Counted from the first letter of the stretch, positions 21,966-32,659 are shown. The stretch: 64,000 bases of DNA from Pyrus communis (GCF_963583255.1 NC_084809.1:11017997-11081996); one strand, 5' to 3'. Made by a program: numbers and translations. Notes: generated from the sequence alone by a model not told the origin.

Positions 21966-23305
21966 CCCTATATATAGTTTAATTTTTTTGTTTTTAATTT
22001 TGATCTTTCTTGTTCTTGTTAATTAACACTGCAAAGCAGCAAAGCAGGAGAAAAATTAATGGAACGAGTCGTTAATCGGATTGTTTGTAGTTAAAGATAT
22101 ATATTAATTTTGCAACCGAAAAAAAAGGAAAGTAAAGAGGAATTATTATTACAATTATCATGAGATTAATTTTGATTTGTATCCCTTTCTGTTTTGAGAT
22201 AAATATCACTTCGCTTTCTTGCCTTATCGCTTTCTTTTCTTGTCTGTTATGATAAATCGAAAACTCTTATTGGAGGCAGCAGCAAAAATAACAACAATAC
22301 GTTTGGGACCCTAAGATATTTTACATCAGATTTATTATTTTATCAATTGACCAGAAAAATGATATTTTGATATCAACGTTTTGGTATATGTGCAGCTTTG
22401 TCCAGTACTGACCGAACCTATGTATATATTAATTGAAGAAGAAGATAATGTTCTGTTTTCTTTGAAGTTTGAATATCTGTATTTGTTGGTAAATGTTGTA
22501 GCGCAATCCATCAACTCTGCTTGTCAAAGTGGCGTCATGTATGTTAGTCCTTATTAAAGCCTGCCTAGGATCGATATACGACGTCTTTTTGGACTTTGTA
22601 TTATGTAGTAATCGCCCATTGAACAAACAAAAAAAAAAAAAAAAAAGATTATGTTCTTTAGTTGTATTCTTTCTTCACTATACGTCTATATCCAATTTAT
22701 GGTTGCATCAATTTTCTACTCTTGATTCTGAAAATTACAAGAATATGGTTAAGTTTTGTGATCTCAAAGACGAATGTGTCGGTCAGATTGAAGCACCAAT
22801 ACAAAAGTTATTAACATTGGACTACATGCTTTTAATTAACCGCTGAACGAAAGTCAATCAATGATACGTATGCTCATAATGCTAATATGATTCATTAATA
22901 ACTGTAATAAGGGTTGCTAAAAAATGCTGGACTGCAATGAAAATGTTGAAATTTTTTATGAAGGCAAAAGTGATCAAATCTGTGTTGTGTACACGACTAG
23001 GCCTGAAACAATGAACACTTCAACTTCACCAAGCTTGGATTTCTGCATTAGTTCAATCAGGTATATAATTGTAATATTTGATTATTTCGGATTCCCTGAC
23101 GGCGAAGTAAAACAATAATTAATGGAAATATCTATCTTATCAAGTCATGGATTCTCGAGGTGCTAAGATATGTAATGACGGGCTTTTTTTTATGGGAAAA
23201 AAACTTAATACTCTCACTTGTAAGTATAAGACTTAGGTCCCAATCTCATACACAATTCTAGCACAAAACCCACTCCATATAGGAGTGCACAAAGCGTGTA
23301 GAGAG
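21966..23305. other. Intergenic DNA downstream of the FLZ gene
   Basis: No recognisable gene. A short A-rich run occurs at 22624-22646, and a degraded SINE-like block (CTCACTTGTAAG) at about 23210-23230. The 105- and 64-codon frames at 22529-22846 and 22924-23118 show no domain. Confidence 0.5.
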
Positions 23306-23310
23306 AGCAG

Positions 23311-23601
23311 TGTTAAAGTTATTAGGGTTTTCTGTTATTGCTAGGGTTCCTAGCTTTTAGGGTTGTTATTCAATAATCCCTATTCTTAAGGGATAAGTAT
23401 GCATTTTCTGTTTTGACGTAGTCTTTACCATGATCCCAGGAGCTGTGAAATCGTGGGCAGTTGTTATCTCTTTTCAGTTTCATTGTAAGGCTATTTAATA
23501 GCCATAAATGTTATTCAATCAAATTAGAATTCTCCCTAAATTGTGAAAGCTCTCTAGTGTTGCATTGCAGAAACTCTTGTGTTTGTTCTTTGGTTCTAAC
23601 A
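23311..23601 (+). repeat. Copia A 5' LTR
   Basis: Starts TGTTAAAGTTATTAGGG and ends GGTTCTAACA. The same 291 bp are found at 36276-36566. Confidence 0.93.
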
Positions 23602-23603
23602 TT

Positions 23604-23968
23604 TGGTATCAGAGCCTAACCCTGGTCGTGTGTGCCGACGAGGACGTCGGGCCCTTAAGGGGGTGGATTGTGACATCCCACATCGCCCAGGGGAATGATC
23701 CTTATATGTATATTCTCATCCCTACTTAGCACGAGGCCTTTTGGGAGCTCACTGGCTTCAGGTTCCGTAGGAACTCCAAAGTTAAGCGAGAAGGGGGCTA
23801 GAGCAATCCCATGATGGGTGACCCACTGGGAAGTTGCTCGTGAGTTCCCAAAAACAAAACCGTGAGGGAATGGTAAGCCCAAAGCGGACAATATCGTGCT
23901 ACGGTGGCGGAGTGGGGCTGGGAAGTGATCCACCCCGGGCCGGGATGTGATAATCTGGTATCAGAGCC
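23604..23968 (+). mobile_element. Cassandra internal domain plus LTR inserted in the Copia A leader
   Basis: Between two copies of TGGTATCAGAGCC (23604-23616 and 23956-23968) lie a short Cassandra-type internal region ending in a polypurine tract (about 23652-23668) and one Cassandra LTR (23669-23952). The LTR starts TGTGACATCCCACATCGCCC and contains the 5S-like block with AACTCCAAAGTTAAGCGAG and GATGGGTGACCCACTGGGAA. The LTR is 284 bp, the same length as the solo LTR at 18213-18496. There is no second Cassandra LTR and no flanking target duplication, so this is not an ordinary insertion. Confidence 0.82.
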
Positions 23969-24025
23969 CCGATACGGGGCCTGATCAACAGCTTGCAACC
24001 TAGGTGCTAGAGTGAAGAAACAAAC

Positions 24026-24760
24026 ATGGCGTCCGAGAACAATTTCGTGCAATCAGCTATTCCAAGGTTCGATGGTCATTACGACCATTGGAGTATGCTG
24101 ATGGAAAACTTTCTTCGTTCCAAAGAGTATTGGAACCTGGTGGAGAATGAAATTACTGCTGCAGCAGAAGGGTCAAAATCCAGTGAAGTACAGAAGAAGA
24201 CTCTGGATGAACTGAAGCTGAAGGACTTGAAGGCGAAGAACTATTTGTTTCAAGTCATAGATCGATCAATATTGGAGACTATCCTGAAGAAGGATACTGC
24301 GAAAGATATATGGGACTCTTTGAAGCAAAAATATCAAGGAACTGCACGTGTAAAACGTGCTCAGTTGCAGGCTCTGCGCAAGGAATTCGAGGTACTCCAT
24401 ATGAAGAATGGAGAAACAATCAATGATTATTTTGGGAGAACACTTGCCATAGCACACAAGATGAGGACTCATGGGGAGAAGATGGATGATGTGGTAATCA
24501 TAGAGAAAATTTTGAGATCCATGATTTCAAAATTTGACTATGTGGTTTGTTCCATCGAGGAATCTAACGATCTGGACACCTTATCCATTGATGAGCTTCA
24601 AAGCAGTCTACTGGTCCACGAACAAAGGATGAAACAGGCTGAAACGGTGAGAAGATTGCCTCAGTTCATAGCCTTTCAGTTGGAACCGGATGAAAGTACT
24701 ACAACAGAAGAACATGGTGAGAGGATTGTCTCAGTTCATAGCCTCTCAAAGGGTGTGTGA
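24026..24760 (+). pseudogene. Copia A gag, truncated
   Basis: The frame starts ATG-GCG-TCC, 25 bases after the leader segment GGTGCTAGAG, and runs 244 codons. It shows the Copia gag (UBN2-type) features: FDGHYDHWSMLMENFL near residue 14, KDIWDSLKQKYQG near residue 92, LRKEFEVLHMKNGE, and DELQSSLLVHEQRM near residue 190. The CCHC zinc knuckle that should follow is missing: after HEQRMKQAE the frame enters a deletion junction and ends at a TGA. Gag would form the virus-like particle of the element. Without a knuckle and with a dead pol it has no expected activity. Confidence 0.85.
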
Positions 24761-25573
24761 AGATTGTTTGGTAGGAAGACAACATCGAGATCCATTTCCC
24801 AAAGAAAGCCTATGGAGAGCCTCCGAGATCCTTCAACTGATTTATGCAGACATATGCGGGCCAATAAACCCTACTTCAAACATCAATAAAAGGTATCTTA
24901 TTACGTTTATTGATGATTTCAGCAGAAAAACATGAGTTTATTTTTTGGTAGAAAAGTCAGAAGCTTTTGGTGTATTCAAATCCTACAAGGCATGGGTTGA
25001 AAAAAAGACTGGAGTATTTATAAGAAGTCTGAGGACTGATCGAGGAGGAGAATTCATCTCGCATGAGTTTGCAAACTTCTGTCTTGAGAATGGAATTCAC
25101 AGGCAACTAACTCCAGCTTATACTTCCCAACAGAATGGTGTTGCAGAAAGGAATAATCGCACCATCATGAACATGGTGTGAAACATGCTGTCAGTAAAAC
25201 AAATCCCTAAAACTTTCTGGCCTGAAGCGGTGAATTGGACGGTGCATGTGTTGAATCGATGCCCTACTCTTGCTGTAAAGAACAAAACACCGGAGGAGGC
25301 TTGGAATGGACACAAACCATCTGTGGATCATTTCAGGATTTTTGGTTGCATTGCACATGCTCATGTCCCTGACAATAGAAGGGTGAAGCTTGATGCCAAA
25401 AGCTGTAAGTGTATCTTGCTTGGGGTGAGTGAAGAATCTAAAGCATATCGACTGTATGAACCTGTTTCGCAGAAAATAATTATTAGTCGAGATGTTGTGC
25501 TTGAAGAGGATCAACAGTGGAAATGGGGAGACAGTCACAAGGAAGCCATAGTGACAGAACTTGAGTGGGACAC
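24717..25573 (+). pseudogene. Copia A integrase region (5' part of broken pol)
   Basis: This is in one frame, interrupted by TGA stops at 24933-24935 and 25179-25181. Integrase core residues are visible: LIYADICGP (first Asp), FIDDFSRK, LRTDRGGEF (second Asp) and GVAERNNRT (Glu). These are followed by the typical FWPEAVNWTVHVLNRCPT and FGCIAHAHVP segments. The N-terminal HHCC finger and the protease are absent. The frame runs into E2 at 25574 and resumes in the same phase at 34452 once E2 and one GACAC copy are removed. The two stops plus the deletion make it non-functional. Confidence 0.88.
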
Positions 25574-27360
25574 TGATGCGTGATTTATACGCACACAAAT
25601 TAAACCCTCTTTTTGACAATTGTAGTATAAGTATAAGTAGGGATCGTTCTGGACCGGGGATTAGGAGGGATTGCAAATCTCTTGGAAACTGACTCAAAAA
25701 CGTAAAAACACAAACTAAAACACTATACTAAACTCGAAGAATTCAAAACTAAAAATAAGAAAGATTAAGACTAAGACTTAAACGAAATATGGGGGGATTG
25801 ATTTTGGACGAATTTAAACTAAAATGGATAGATTGTAAAGAAAACAAATTGTAAATATGAAATTGACGGAAATGAATGGATGGTATGGCTAGCTAAGGGG
25901 TTCATCTCCATACATGTTACACTTGCATAATAAAATGATTTCTAATTGTATTTCAATAAACCATGAATTCTCAACACCCCGGGTTAATTAGGTCCGCTTA
26001 AATTAACCGTCAAGTTTTCCTTAAGTTAATGAATTGGATGATTGCATACGACAACCCAAAGCATTCCTCACAAGTTCCCTACATGAATTGCATAATAGAG
26101 ATACAAGCAAGAATCATTAAGCATCATGAAAACTATAAGTGTTGACGAGGCATTCGTTACTATGATTGCATGAAACTTATGCCAAGAATTTGTTTAACGC
26201 GATTGTTTATAAGCAACCTCCACTACTTGTGAATATAAGTTCATAACTATTACGTGAAACTCACTTATATTCTAGCGTCAAATTCATGCATGAAAATTAA
26301 GCGTTCATTCTTAATAAACATACATAAATAGGTTATCAATCAAACAGTTAAACAAATTGAATTCACAATTTATGAAACGTAATTAAAAGTAATCAAATCA
26401 TATTACAAACATAAACATAATTTCGAATCACCCCCAAGCTAAAGGGGGGTTTAGTTCCTCATACAAAACAAAGAGAATTGAAATTAAACATTGAAATCAA
26501 AGAAACGCCTAAACATTCCAACAACTCAAACTTGAATTGTATGAACGTTTAGGCCCTCTTCTCTTCCTCTTTATTGTAGCATAAGGTCTAGGGATAATTG
26601 GTTTGGGGGATGGAAGTGTGGAATGGAAAAATGGTGTTTGGATTATAAGGGGAGAGATGGGAAGCTCACGGCTAGGGAAGGGAGAATGTGTTTGTAATGT
26701 GTTGTGTATAAAAATGAGATGTCCATGAATGAATGAATGCAAGGGTATTTATAGGAGTAGTGGAGGGAACATATGGCTATGTCATTTGTAGGTGAAGTAG
26801 GTGGATGTTGTAGGTGAAGTGGGTGGATGTTGTAGGTGAAGTAGGTGGATGTTGTAGGTGAAGTAGGTGGATGTTATGTTAAGTGATAAGTGATAAGTGA
26901 TATGATATGTGGTTATGATATGATAAGTGGTTAAGTGGTGATGATAAGTGATAAGTGATTAAGTGATATGATATGTGGTGATGATAAGTGATAAGTGCAT
27001 GTGGGTTAACTAATGAAGGAAATGCATGTGCAATGACAATGTGTTAGAATGGATGTGTGTTATGCATGGCATGATTGGGATTAGGAAAGGTTTAAATGTC
27101 CTAAAACTAAAGAGAACAAGGTTCCAACACTTTGGCTCCAATTAGGTCTTCAATTTCGTCCAACACTTTGGCTTCAAGCATAAGCTATCCGTCCTTAGCC
27201 CAAAAGTGCTCCAAAAGTCTCCAAAATGCATCTTTTTGCTCCTTTAGCCCTTTGGACCTACAAACACACGAAAATAGCTTAAAGTACTAAAATAACTAAA
27301 GAAACATAACGTAAATGTACGAGAACAAGCCATTTAAGTCGCATAAATATGCTCCTATCA
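25574..27360 (-). repeat. E2 LTR (3' LTR in element orientation)
   Basis: 1787 bp, nearly identical to 32660-34446. Contains a TATAAATA (minus strand, 26746-26753) and a 4 x 22-bp tandem array at 26788-26875, followed by AAGTGATAAGTGAT-type repeats to about 26995. Confidence 0.95.
26788..26995. repeat. Tandem arrays in the U3 of the E2 LTR
   Basis: Four 22-bp units beginning GTAGGTGAAG at 26788-26875 (one G/A difference), then irregular AAGTGATAAGTGATATGAT repeats. The same array is in the other LTR at 33874-33961 and after. Confidence 0.9.
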
Positions 27361-27378
27361 AATACCCCCACACTTAGC
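27361..27378 (-). other. E2 terminal polypurine tract
   Basis: On the minus strand AAGTGTGGGGGTATT immediately precedes the 3' LTR, matching E1. Confidence 0.85.
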
Positions 27379-27379
27379 T

Positions 27380-29055
27380 TTTGCTAGTCCTCGAGCAAAA
27401 CAGAAAAACAAAACAAAAAGAACAAAACACAACCTACACCTTCCAACAATCGTATCAGGGACTTCCAATGCACATGACAAGTTAAAAATCATTATTCTCA
27501 TAGATTTGAGCCATCTTTACACTTAAGTACATTCTTAATCATAGTCACCACATACTAGTTCACAATTAAGCAATTAAAACACATTTCAAATGTAGTAACA
27601 TGCCTTTAGAGAATTCCCTCAATTTTTTACTAGATGTACTCTCGTTTTTCACACAGATTTTCTGACTACACACCCTACACTAGGTATATGTGAGAAGATT
27701 GATGTAAACATGTAGACGAACACTCACATATGTTATAATAAGGAAAACATTTTCTGGAGTTAATAAGCATGTTTAGATATGATCTCATGAATGGAATGCT
27801 ACTACTTAGACGCGAGAACCAGTGACACCATAAGCTCATACCAAGTTCAAACTCCACAATTGAAATACATAACACTCAATATAGAAGTCAAAGGGTAGTA
27901 ACGGGGCTAGGGTATTGGCTAACAATGAAAGGTGAAGGATAAACAAACATTCTTAAAGCAATAGTGAGCAAAGTATTGAATTAGACACTTAGAATTCCCT
28001 TAAGAACGCAGAAGTCAACTTTGAACACCCAAGGGAAAATCACACAAAACTTAGGGCCATATTCAACTTTTTGGACCCTTTCTTCAACCATCAACGCTCG
28101 TGAGTTCATTCTTACTTATTTTCACTCTTTTTTTTTTTTTTTTTTTTTTTTTTCTTTTCTTCTTTTTCTTTTGAATCTCAAAACATACATATAAACGTAA
28201 GAACAAACTTTTACTCCCCCACACTCATTTTCTTGCATAATGTAACTCAAAAGGAATTCATTTAAGTCATGCTCACTAAACTTTAAGAACAAGGGTATAG
28301 GAAAGTCCTACTCTAAGCTAGGTAAGGGGTGATGTGGGTAAACAAGGAATAAAGGCAAAACGAGGCTCAACGGGGTTAAAACTTACAACATATACGAAGT
28401 ATGGGAAGTAAGGCTATTTGGCTATGGTGGTGGTCACTACACAACTTCTTCTTGAATATGTGTTATGCAAATCAATAACATGCTTTGAATGAAATGGGCA
28501 TGAGTTCTAGCATTTGGAACTATATGATGAAACGCCTTCTAAGTAGTAACCAAGCAAAGAATAATGAGATCATGCAGTGACTTTAGAAAACAAGAAATCA
28601 CAGATTATACTCTCCAAAGAACGTTATAGGCTCAAGTCTCTCAGGGTTGTAGCGTTTGTTTGAGTTCCTTCCTTCAAGCATGTTACAAAAACGAATTTTT
28701 TTCTTTTATGATTGCATGTGAAGTCATACATTATAACCATAACCAAGCATATACCAAGAGTAAATCAAACTTTTCTCTATGTTTATAACTCTTTCTAACC
28801 GTCATGCAATTATAAACCAAATCCTTATCATTGTGTTGGAAGGTACCCTAAGACACAAACACACAAAAACGACTCAAAACACTCTTTTTAGGGTTTTTAA
28901 AACAAGTTTTTCAAATTTTTATGTGATTTTCGGAGTTATAAAACAAAACACACTAAAACACTCTAAAACAACTTAAAAACACCTTAAAACAGCAAGGAAC
29001 AACATTTGAAGTTATGGGTGATAAAATCCCACGAATTTGCATTAAATAAACTTAG
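27380..29055 (-). other. E2 non-coding 3' region
   Basis: Similar in content to 12400-14040 of E1. It includes a long T run (28131-28153) corresponding to the GA-rich stretch of E1. An internal polypurine tract lies at about 29057-29072. No supported gene. Confidence 0.6.
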
Positions 29056-29879
29056 TTACCCCCCCACACTTAAATCAAACATTGTCCTCAATGTTTTAAG
29101 CATATGGTTCACACAAAACATAAGTAAACACACAAAAAACATTTAAACATACTAAACATGGCAGAATGTAATTAACAAAGAGAAGAGTTTAGGGACGCAA
29201 ATCTGGTTATGGAGTGTAAATTCCCTCTTCTCCTTGGTGATTGCATTGAGGCTTTGATCTTTGTGATTCCACAGGCTTACTCTTGAACTGGTTTCCGCCC
29301 ATCGTTGATTTTCCTTTGTGCTACTCTTGAACTGGGCAGCAGGATTCCTTTTAGGGTCTCCCCCGAAGGTCTGAGCTTCCTCCTGTTATCTGTTTCTTTG
29401 TTCAATCTTTGCAGGAGTGGTCCCTTCTCTGGAAGTGTATCAACCGTTGAAGATGACTACTCGAGAGCAACGCTAGGTAAGCAATCAGGAATAGATTTCG
29501 GGCAGTTGGCTCCAGATCGGTAGACTGACTCCAAGTGCCGGCTGATTGCTTCTTTTACTTTGCCATGCAAGTAAGAACAAGGACAAAGAAAAAGACAGGG
29601 AAAGAGCATGATATGAGATATTTTTGCTTTTGACCTTGATGATATGAGATACCTTTGCTTTGAAGAAACGGTGAATGAATCAGCACATGCTTCAATCCGC
29701 CGTTTCCTCCTGGGTCATATGTACTCCAGGCATCTGGTATCATCTTTGGGGAAGAAGAAAGAATTGAGTATTTCGAAAGGCTTTGCTGGGAGTGCGCCCT
29801 CAGAGGTGAGGGAGAGTTGGGCATTTTCTTCAGGTTTGCCCTGCCATAAAAGACGAAGGTCGACATATATAGAGATAAT

Positions 29880-30412
29880 ATCAAGTGGTGGTACTTTTTA
29901 CCCTTGTCGACAAACGTTTTGATCCCGCAAATCCGGCTTTTTGAAATAGTGGCGCCTCTTCGATCTTTGAATACGCCTTTTCGATTTCTGAGCAGGCGCC
30001 CCTTCGATTTCTGAACGACGCCCCTTCGCTTTCTGAACGACACGTGGTAGTGCAGATGCGGCTCCTTTTGACAAAGCTGCACACGTCTTCTGAAAAGCAG
30101 AGAAAGCGTCGCCGAACTTTGCGCTTTGTCGGCTAAAGATGTGTAGTTGCGATGATGGCCTCCACGTGTTTTCAGCTTTGTCAGAAATCTTTTGACAAAG
30201 TTGAACGCGTCTTCTGAAAAGCAGAGAACGCGTCGCCTAAATTACGCCGGAAATTCCGGCTTTTCGAATTGGTGGACGCGTCGCCTTGGCTTCTTATAGA
30301 GCTATCGATCACCACAACAAACACACTCTGAAGAATTCCCATTCTTGAAAATCGACTCCGGCCCTTTGAGAATTAACTCCATCCACCCCATCTCTTTGAA
30401 CACTTTTGAAAA
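29880..30412 (+). promoter_or_regulatory. Upstream region of the E2 antisense ORF
   Basis: GC-rich, with duplicated blocks (CGTCTTCTGAAAAGCAGAGA occurs at about 30086 and 30209, spacing ~123 bp), CCCCTTCG/CGACGCC repeats (about 29998-30035) and a CACGTGG G-box at 30041-30047. Then come CTTATAGAG and an A/C-rich leader before AAAATGGC. It matches the layout upstream of the E1 antisense ORF. Promoter activity is inferred. Confidence 0.45.
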
Positions 30413-31078
30413 ATGGCAAACCCATCGAACCTTAGCTTAGAATTGAGTCTCAGCAGTGATACGGTCGCGCCGCGTCAAGGTAACGTATGGCGCCCTTCTT
30501 TCTTATCTTCTAACGGTCCTCTTTCAGGTGAAGACTCTGTGATGCAGGACGCCACAACAGCTACAATAATAGCTAGGAACCTCCTTACTCCAAAAGATAG
30601 TAGGCTGCTGTCAGGACGGTCTGATGAGTTGGCCGTTCAAGAATCCCTCGCACTTAGTGTTCAGTGTGCGAGTTCTGTGTCCAACATGGGCCAACGCCTG
30701 CTTGCCCGCTCCCGTCAGGTGGTATCTTTGATGGCAGAGGTGGAAAATCTCAAGCAGGAGATCAAACTGCTTAAGTACGAGAATAGAAGTTTGCACGTGC
30801 TTGCCAACAACTATTCGACGGGTATGAAGAGGAAGCTTGATGAGCTACAAGAATCCAATGGTCGGATGCAAAGTGACCGTCAAACTGACCGTCAAAGGCT
30901 TGCGGCTTACTTCCAGAGGCACATTTTTCCGGGCTCATCCAGCGTTTGGCCAAGTATTGAGGCCTCTTCTTTGATACCTTCCGCCCCGATGCCTTCCGCT
31001 CCGATGCCTTCCGCATCTATGCCTCCTGCTTCTAGAGTTTTGCCCAGTAGTGGGGCTTCAAGTAAACGCCCTTTGTGA
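30413..31078 (+). CDS. Antisense ORF (221 aa) of E2, coiled-coil protein of unknown function
   Basis: Intact frame opposite in strand to the E2 gag and convergent with it (stop codons about 68 bp apart). The start sits in a good plant context, AAAAATGGC. Features match the E1 homologue: NPSNLSLELSLSSD at the N-terminus, QGNVWRPSFLSSNGPLSGED, NLLTPKDSRLLSG, then a coiled coil with SLMAEVENLKQEIKLLKYEN and MKRKLDELQES, and a proline/methionine-rich tail with repeated MPSAP units. Relative to E1 it has a four-residue in-frame duplication (TDRQ) and tail differences. All indels visible between the two copies keep the frame, which suggests selection on the protein. The function is unknown. A structural or regulatory partner of the element's Gag, or a captured host protein, are possibilities only. 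Confidence 0.7.
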   Translation: MANPSNLSLELSLSSDTVAPRQGNVWRPSFLSSNGPLSGEDSVMQDATTATIIARNLLTPKDSRLLSGRSDELAVQESLALSVQCASSVSNMGQRLLARSRQVVSLMAEVENLKQEIKLLKYENRSLHVLANNYSTGMKRKLDELQESNGRMQSDRQTDRQRLAAYFQRHIFPGSSSVWPSIEASSLIPSAPMPSAPMPSASMPPASRVLPSSGASSKRPL

Positions 31079-31097
31079 AGCTCCATCATTCTGCCAT

Positions 31098-31099
<2 letters not shown>

Positions 31100-31132
<33 letters not shown>
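31100..31132 (-). repeat. Poly(T)/poly(A) tract between the convergent E2 ORFs
   Basis: A run of about 33 Ts on the plus strand, i.e. poly(A) in the direction of gag, lying just after the gag stop. E1 has the same at 10169-10190. Confidence 0.9.
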
Positions 31133-31136
<4 letters not shown>

Positions 31137-31145
31137 TAAATAAAA

Positions 31146-32480
31146 TCAAACGGCATGGAATTGGTCCTTGAATGGAAGGTGATACTTGAAGTGAACCGGC
31201 ATTGGTTCAAATTCTAAAGTGGGTGCCTGGATCATTAACCACATGTTAGTATAAAAGAAAATTGAAATTCGGGGAGGCGGCTTACCTGTGTGCTCCAAAA
31301 TGAACTCCAGAATAAACACCCCTTCGAAAGTTATGACTTGTCCCGTGTCATAAAATCCAACTTCCTTGGGAATTGTGGTTTCAAATATGTCCTCTTTGAT
31401 GCCTTCTACATCTTCTCCAGCCACTACCTTCTCTTGAATCATTCTTCTTGGTGTACAAAGTCCTTTGAAGAATTCAACACCATCTAAAACTTGCTGTGTT
31501 GCACCAAGAATTTGAATAGCATTTTGCACCTTTGGGAAGGCTTCCACGATGTCCTTTTTACTCTCTTCTTGGTTGGGAATCAAAAACCTGCTAGGAAAAG
31601 GGACATTGGGTGGAATAACATCAGAATAACATGGAATTGGGACGTCCTTACTGGTGGTGGGTGGTTTAGAGGGCTTAGGGGGCTGCGGCAAGGGTTGTTC
31701 TACCCTTGCCGTGTGCATGTCTTCTTCCTCCTCCTCAATTAGCAGCTCTTCATCCACTTCTAGGCTATGTTTGGACATTTTTAGGTCAGCTCCAACCTCT
31801 ATAGTACTTCCCAAAGTGATAGCATTATGGATTTCAAAATCTTCCTTCGAGTTTTCAATAGTTGAGTTGGAGAGTTCACTTTGCTCTTGAATTTGTTTCA
31901 TGAACTCCATAATCTGCCCAAATTGCTCGTCCAATTTACCCAACTCCTTGGCTTGATTTTGTGACCCCTGCGCCAAAGAGGTTAGTAATTGAAAATTTTT
32001 ATCATTATCCATGGACATACTTGAACTTGATTGGAATTGTTGTGGGGGAGGTTGTGGTGGCTGCATAGGTGTTGTATTGAACTCCTCATATGGTTGCCAA
32101 TATGCTTCTTGTTGAGCCTCCTTGGCTTGATTTTGTGACCCCTGCGCCAAAGAATTTATTTCATTAAGAATTTGATTATAATCTATTGGCGAACTTGAAT
32201 TTAATTGAGCATATTGCATATGAAGTTGTGGTGGCTGCATAGGTCTTGAATAGAACTCCTCATATGGTTGCCAATATGCTTCACGTTGAACTTGTTGATC
32301 TTCCCACCATATAGAGTTTGAATGATCCCTCCAATCTCTTTGTGGACATTGATTGGCTTGAAATCCTTGCCTATATGAAGCACCAAATGTAGGGACACTC
32401 TGCATTGTGGTCCTTTCGGCATACGGCGACAATTTAGAAGTAAGATTTGCCAATTGAGCTTGAATGCTAGCAAAATCCAT
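31146..32480 (-). CDS. E2 gag-like protein, 444 aa, intact
   Basis: A continuous frame beginning MDFASIQAQL, close to the PBS. It has two AYWQPYEEF repeats (residues ~68 and ~126) in a proline/glutamine-rich region, repeated SLAQGSQNQAKE segments, a LGKLDEQFGQIMEF helix, an acidic EEEEED cluster near residue 250, and a C-terminal part with FEGVFILEFILEHTGKPPP and FKYHLPFKDQFHAV. It resembles the C-terminal half of Athila Gag up to the region just before protease/RT. It lacks a CCHC knuckle, protease and RT, and the frame simply stops. The E1 homologue is frameshifted. Expected role by analogy is RNA or particle association with Gag of an autonomous element. Confidence 0.8.
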   Translation of the reverse strand: MDFASIQAQLANLTSKLSPYAERTTMQSVPTFGASYRQGFQANQCPQRDWRDHSNSIWWEDQQVQREAYWQPYEEFYSRPMQPPQLHMQYAQLNSSSPIDYNQILNEINSLAQGSQNQAKEAQQEAYWQPYEEFNTTPMQPPQPPPQQFQSSSSMSMDNDKNFQLLTSLAQGSQNQAKELGKLDEQFGQIMEFMKQIQEQSELSNSTIENSKEDFEIHNAITLGSTIEVGADLKMSKHSLEVDEELLIEEEEEDMHTARVEQPLPQPPKPSKPPTTSKDVPIPCYSDVIPPNVPFPSRFLIPNQEESKKDIVEAFPKVQNAIQILGATQQVLDGVEFFKGLCTPRRMIQEKVVAGEDVEGIKEDIFETTIPKEVGFYDTGQVITFEGVFILEFILEHTGKPPPRISIFFYTNMWLMIQAPTLEFEPMPVHFKYHLPFKDQFHAV

Positions 32481-32636
32481 ATCTTACTTCTCTAGTACCT
32501 AAAATCAAAGAAAGAGAACTAAATCAAATATCAAAAGTAACAACAAACAAAGAAAACAACATTAAGTTAGAAACTAAAACGAAAACAACTAAACCAAAAA
32601 AAAAGAAAAGAACCAAGGGATTAGCAAAGTTGCTAA

Positions 32637-32654
32637 TCCCCGGCAACGGCGCCA
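32637..32654 (-). other. E2 primer binding site (tRNA-Asp)
   Basis: Minus-strand TGGCGCCGTTGCCGGGGA, perfectly complementary over 18 bases to the 3' end of plant tRNA-Asp including CCA. It lies five bases from the LTR end. Confidence 0.92.
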
Positions 32655-32659
32655 AAATT

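Noticed and set aside
23757..23852. 5S rRNA gene
   Set aside because: The similarity to 5S rRNA is real but partial, and it lies within a Cassandra LTR; this is the known property of that element, not a ribosomal gene.
23655..23933. 92-codon minus-strand frame, similar to a frame at 18274-18549
   Set aside because: Both are antisense or sense translations of Cassandra 5S-like LTR sequence, which is non-coding.
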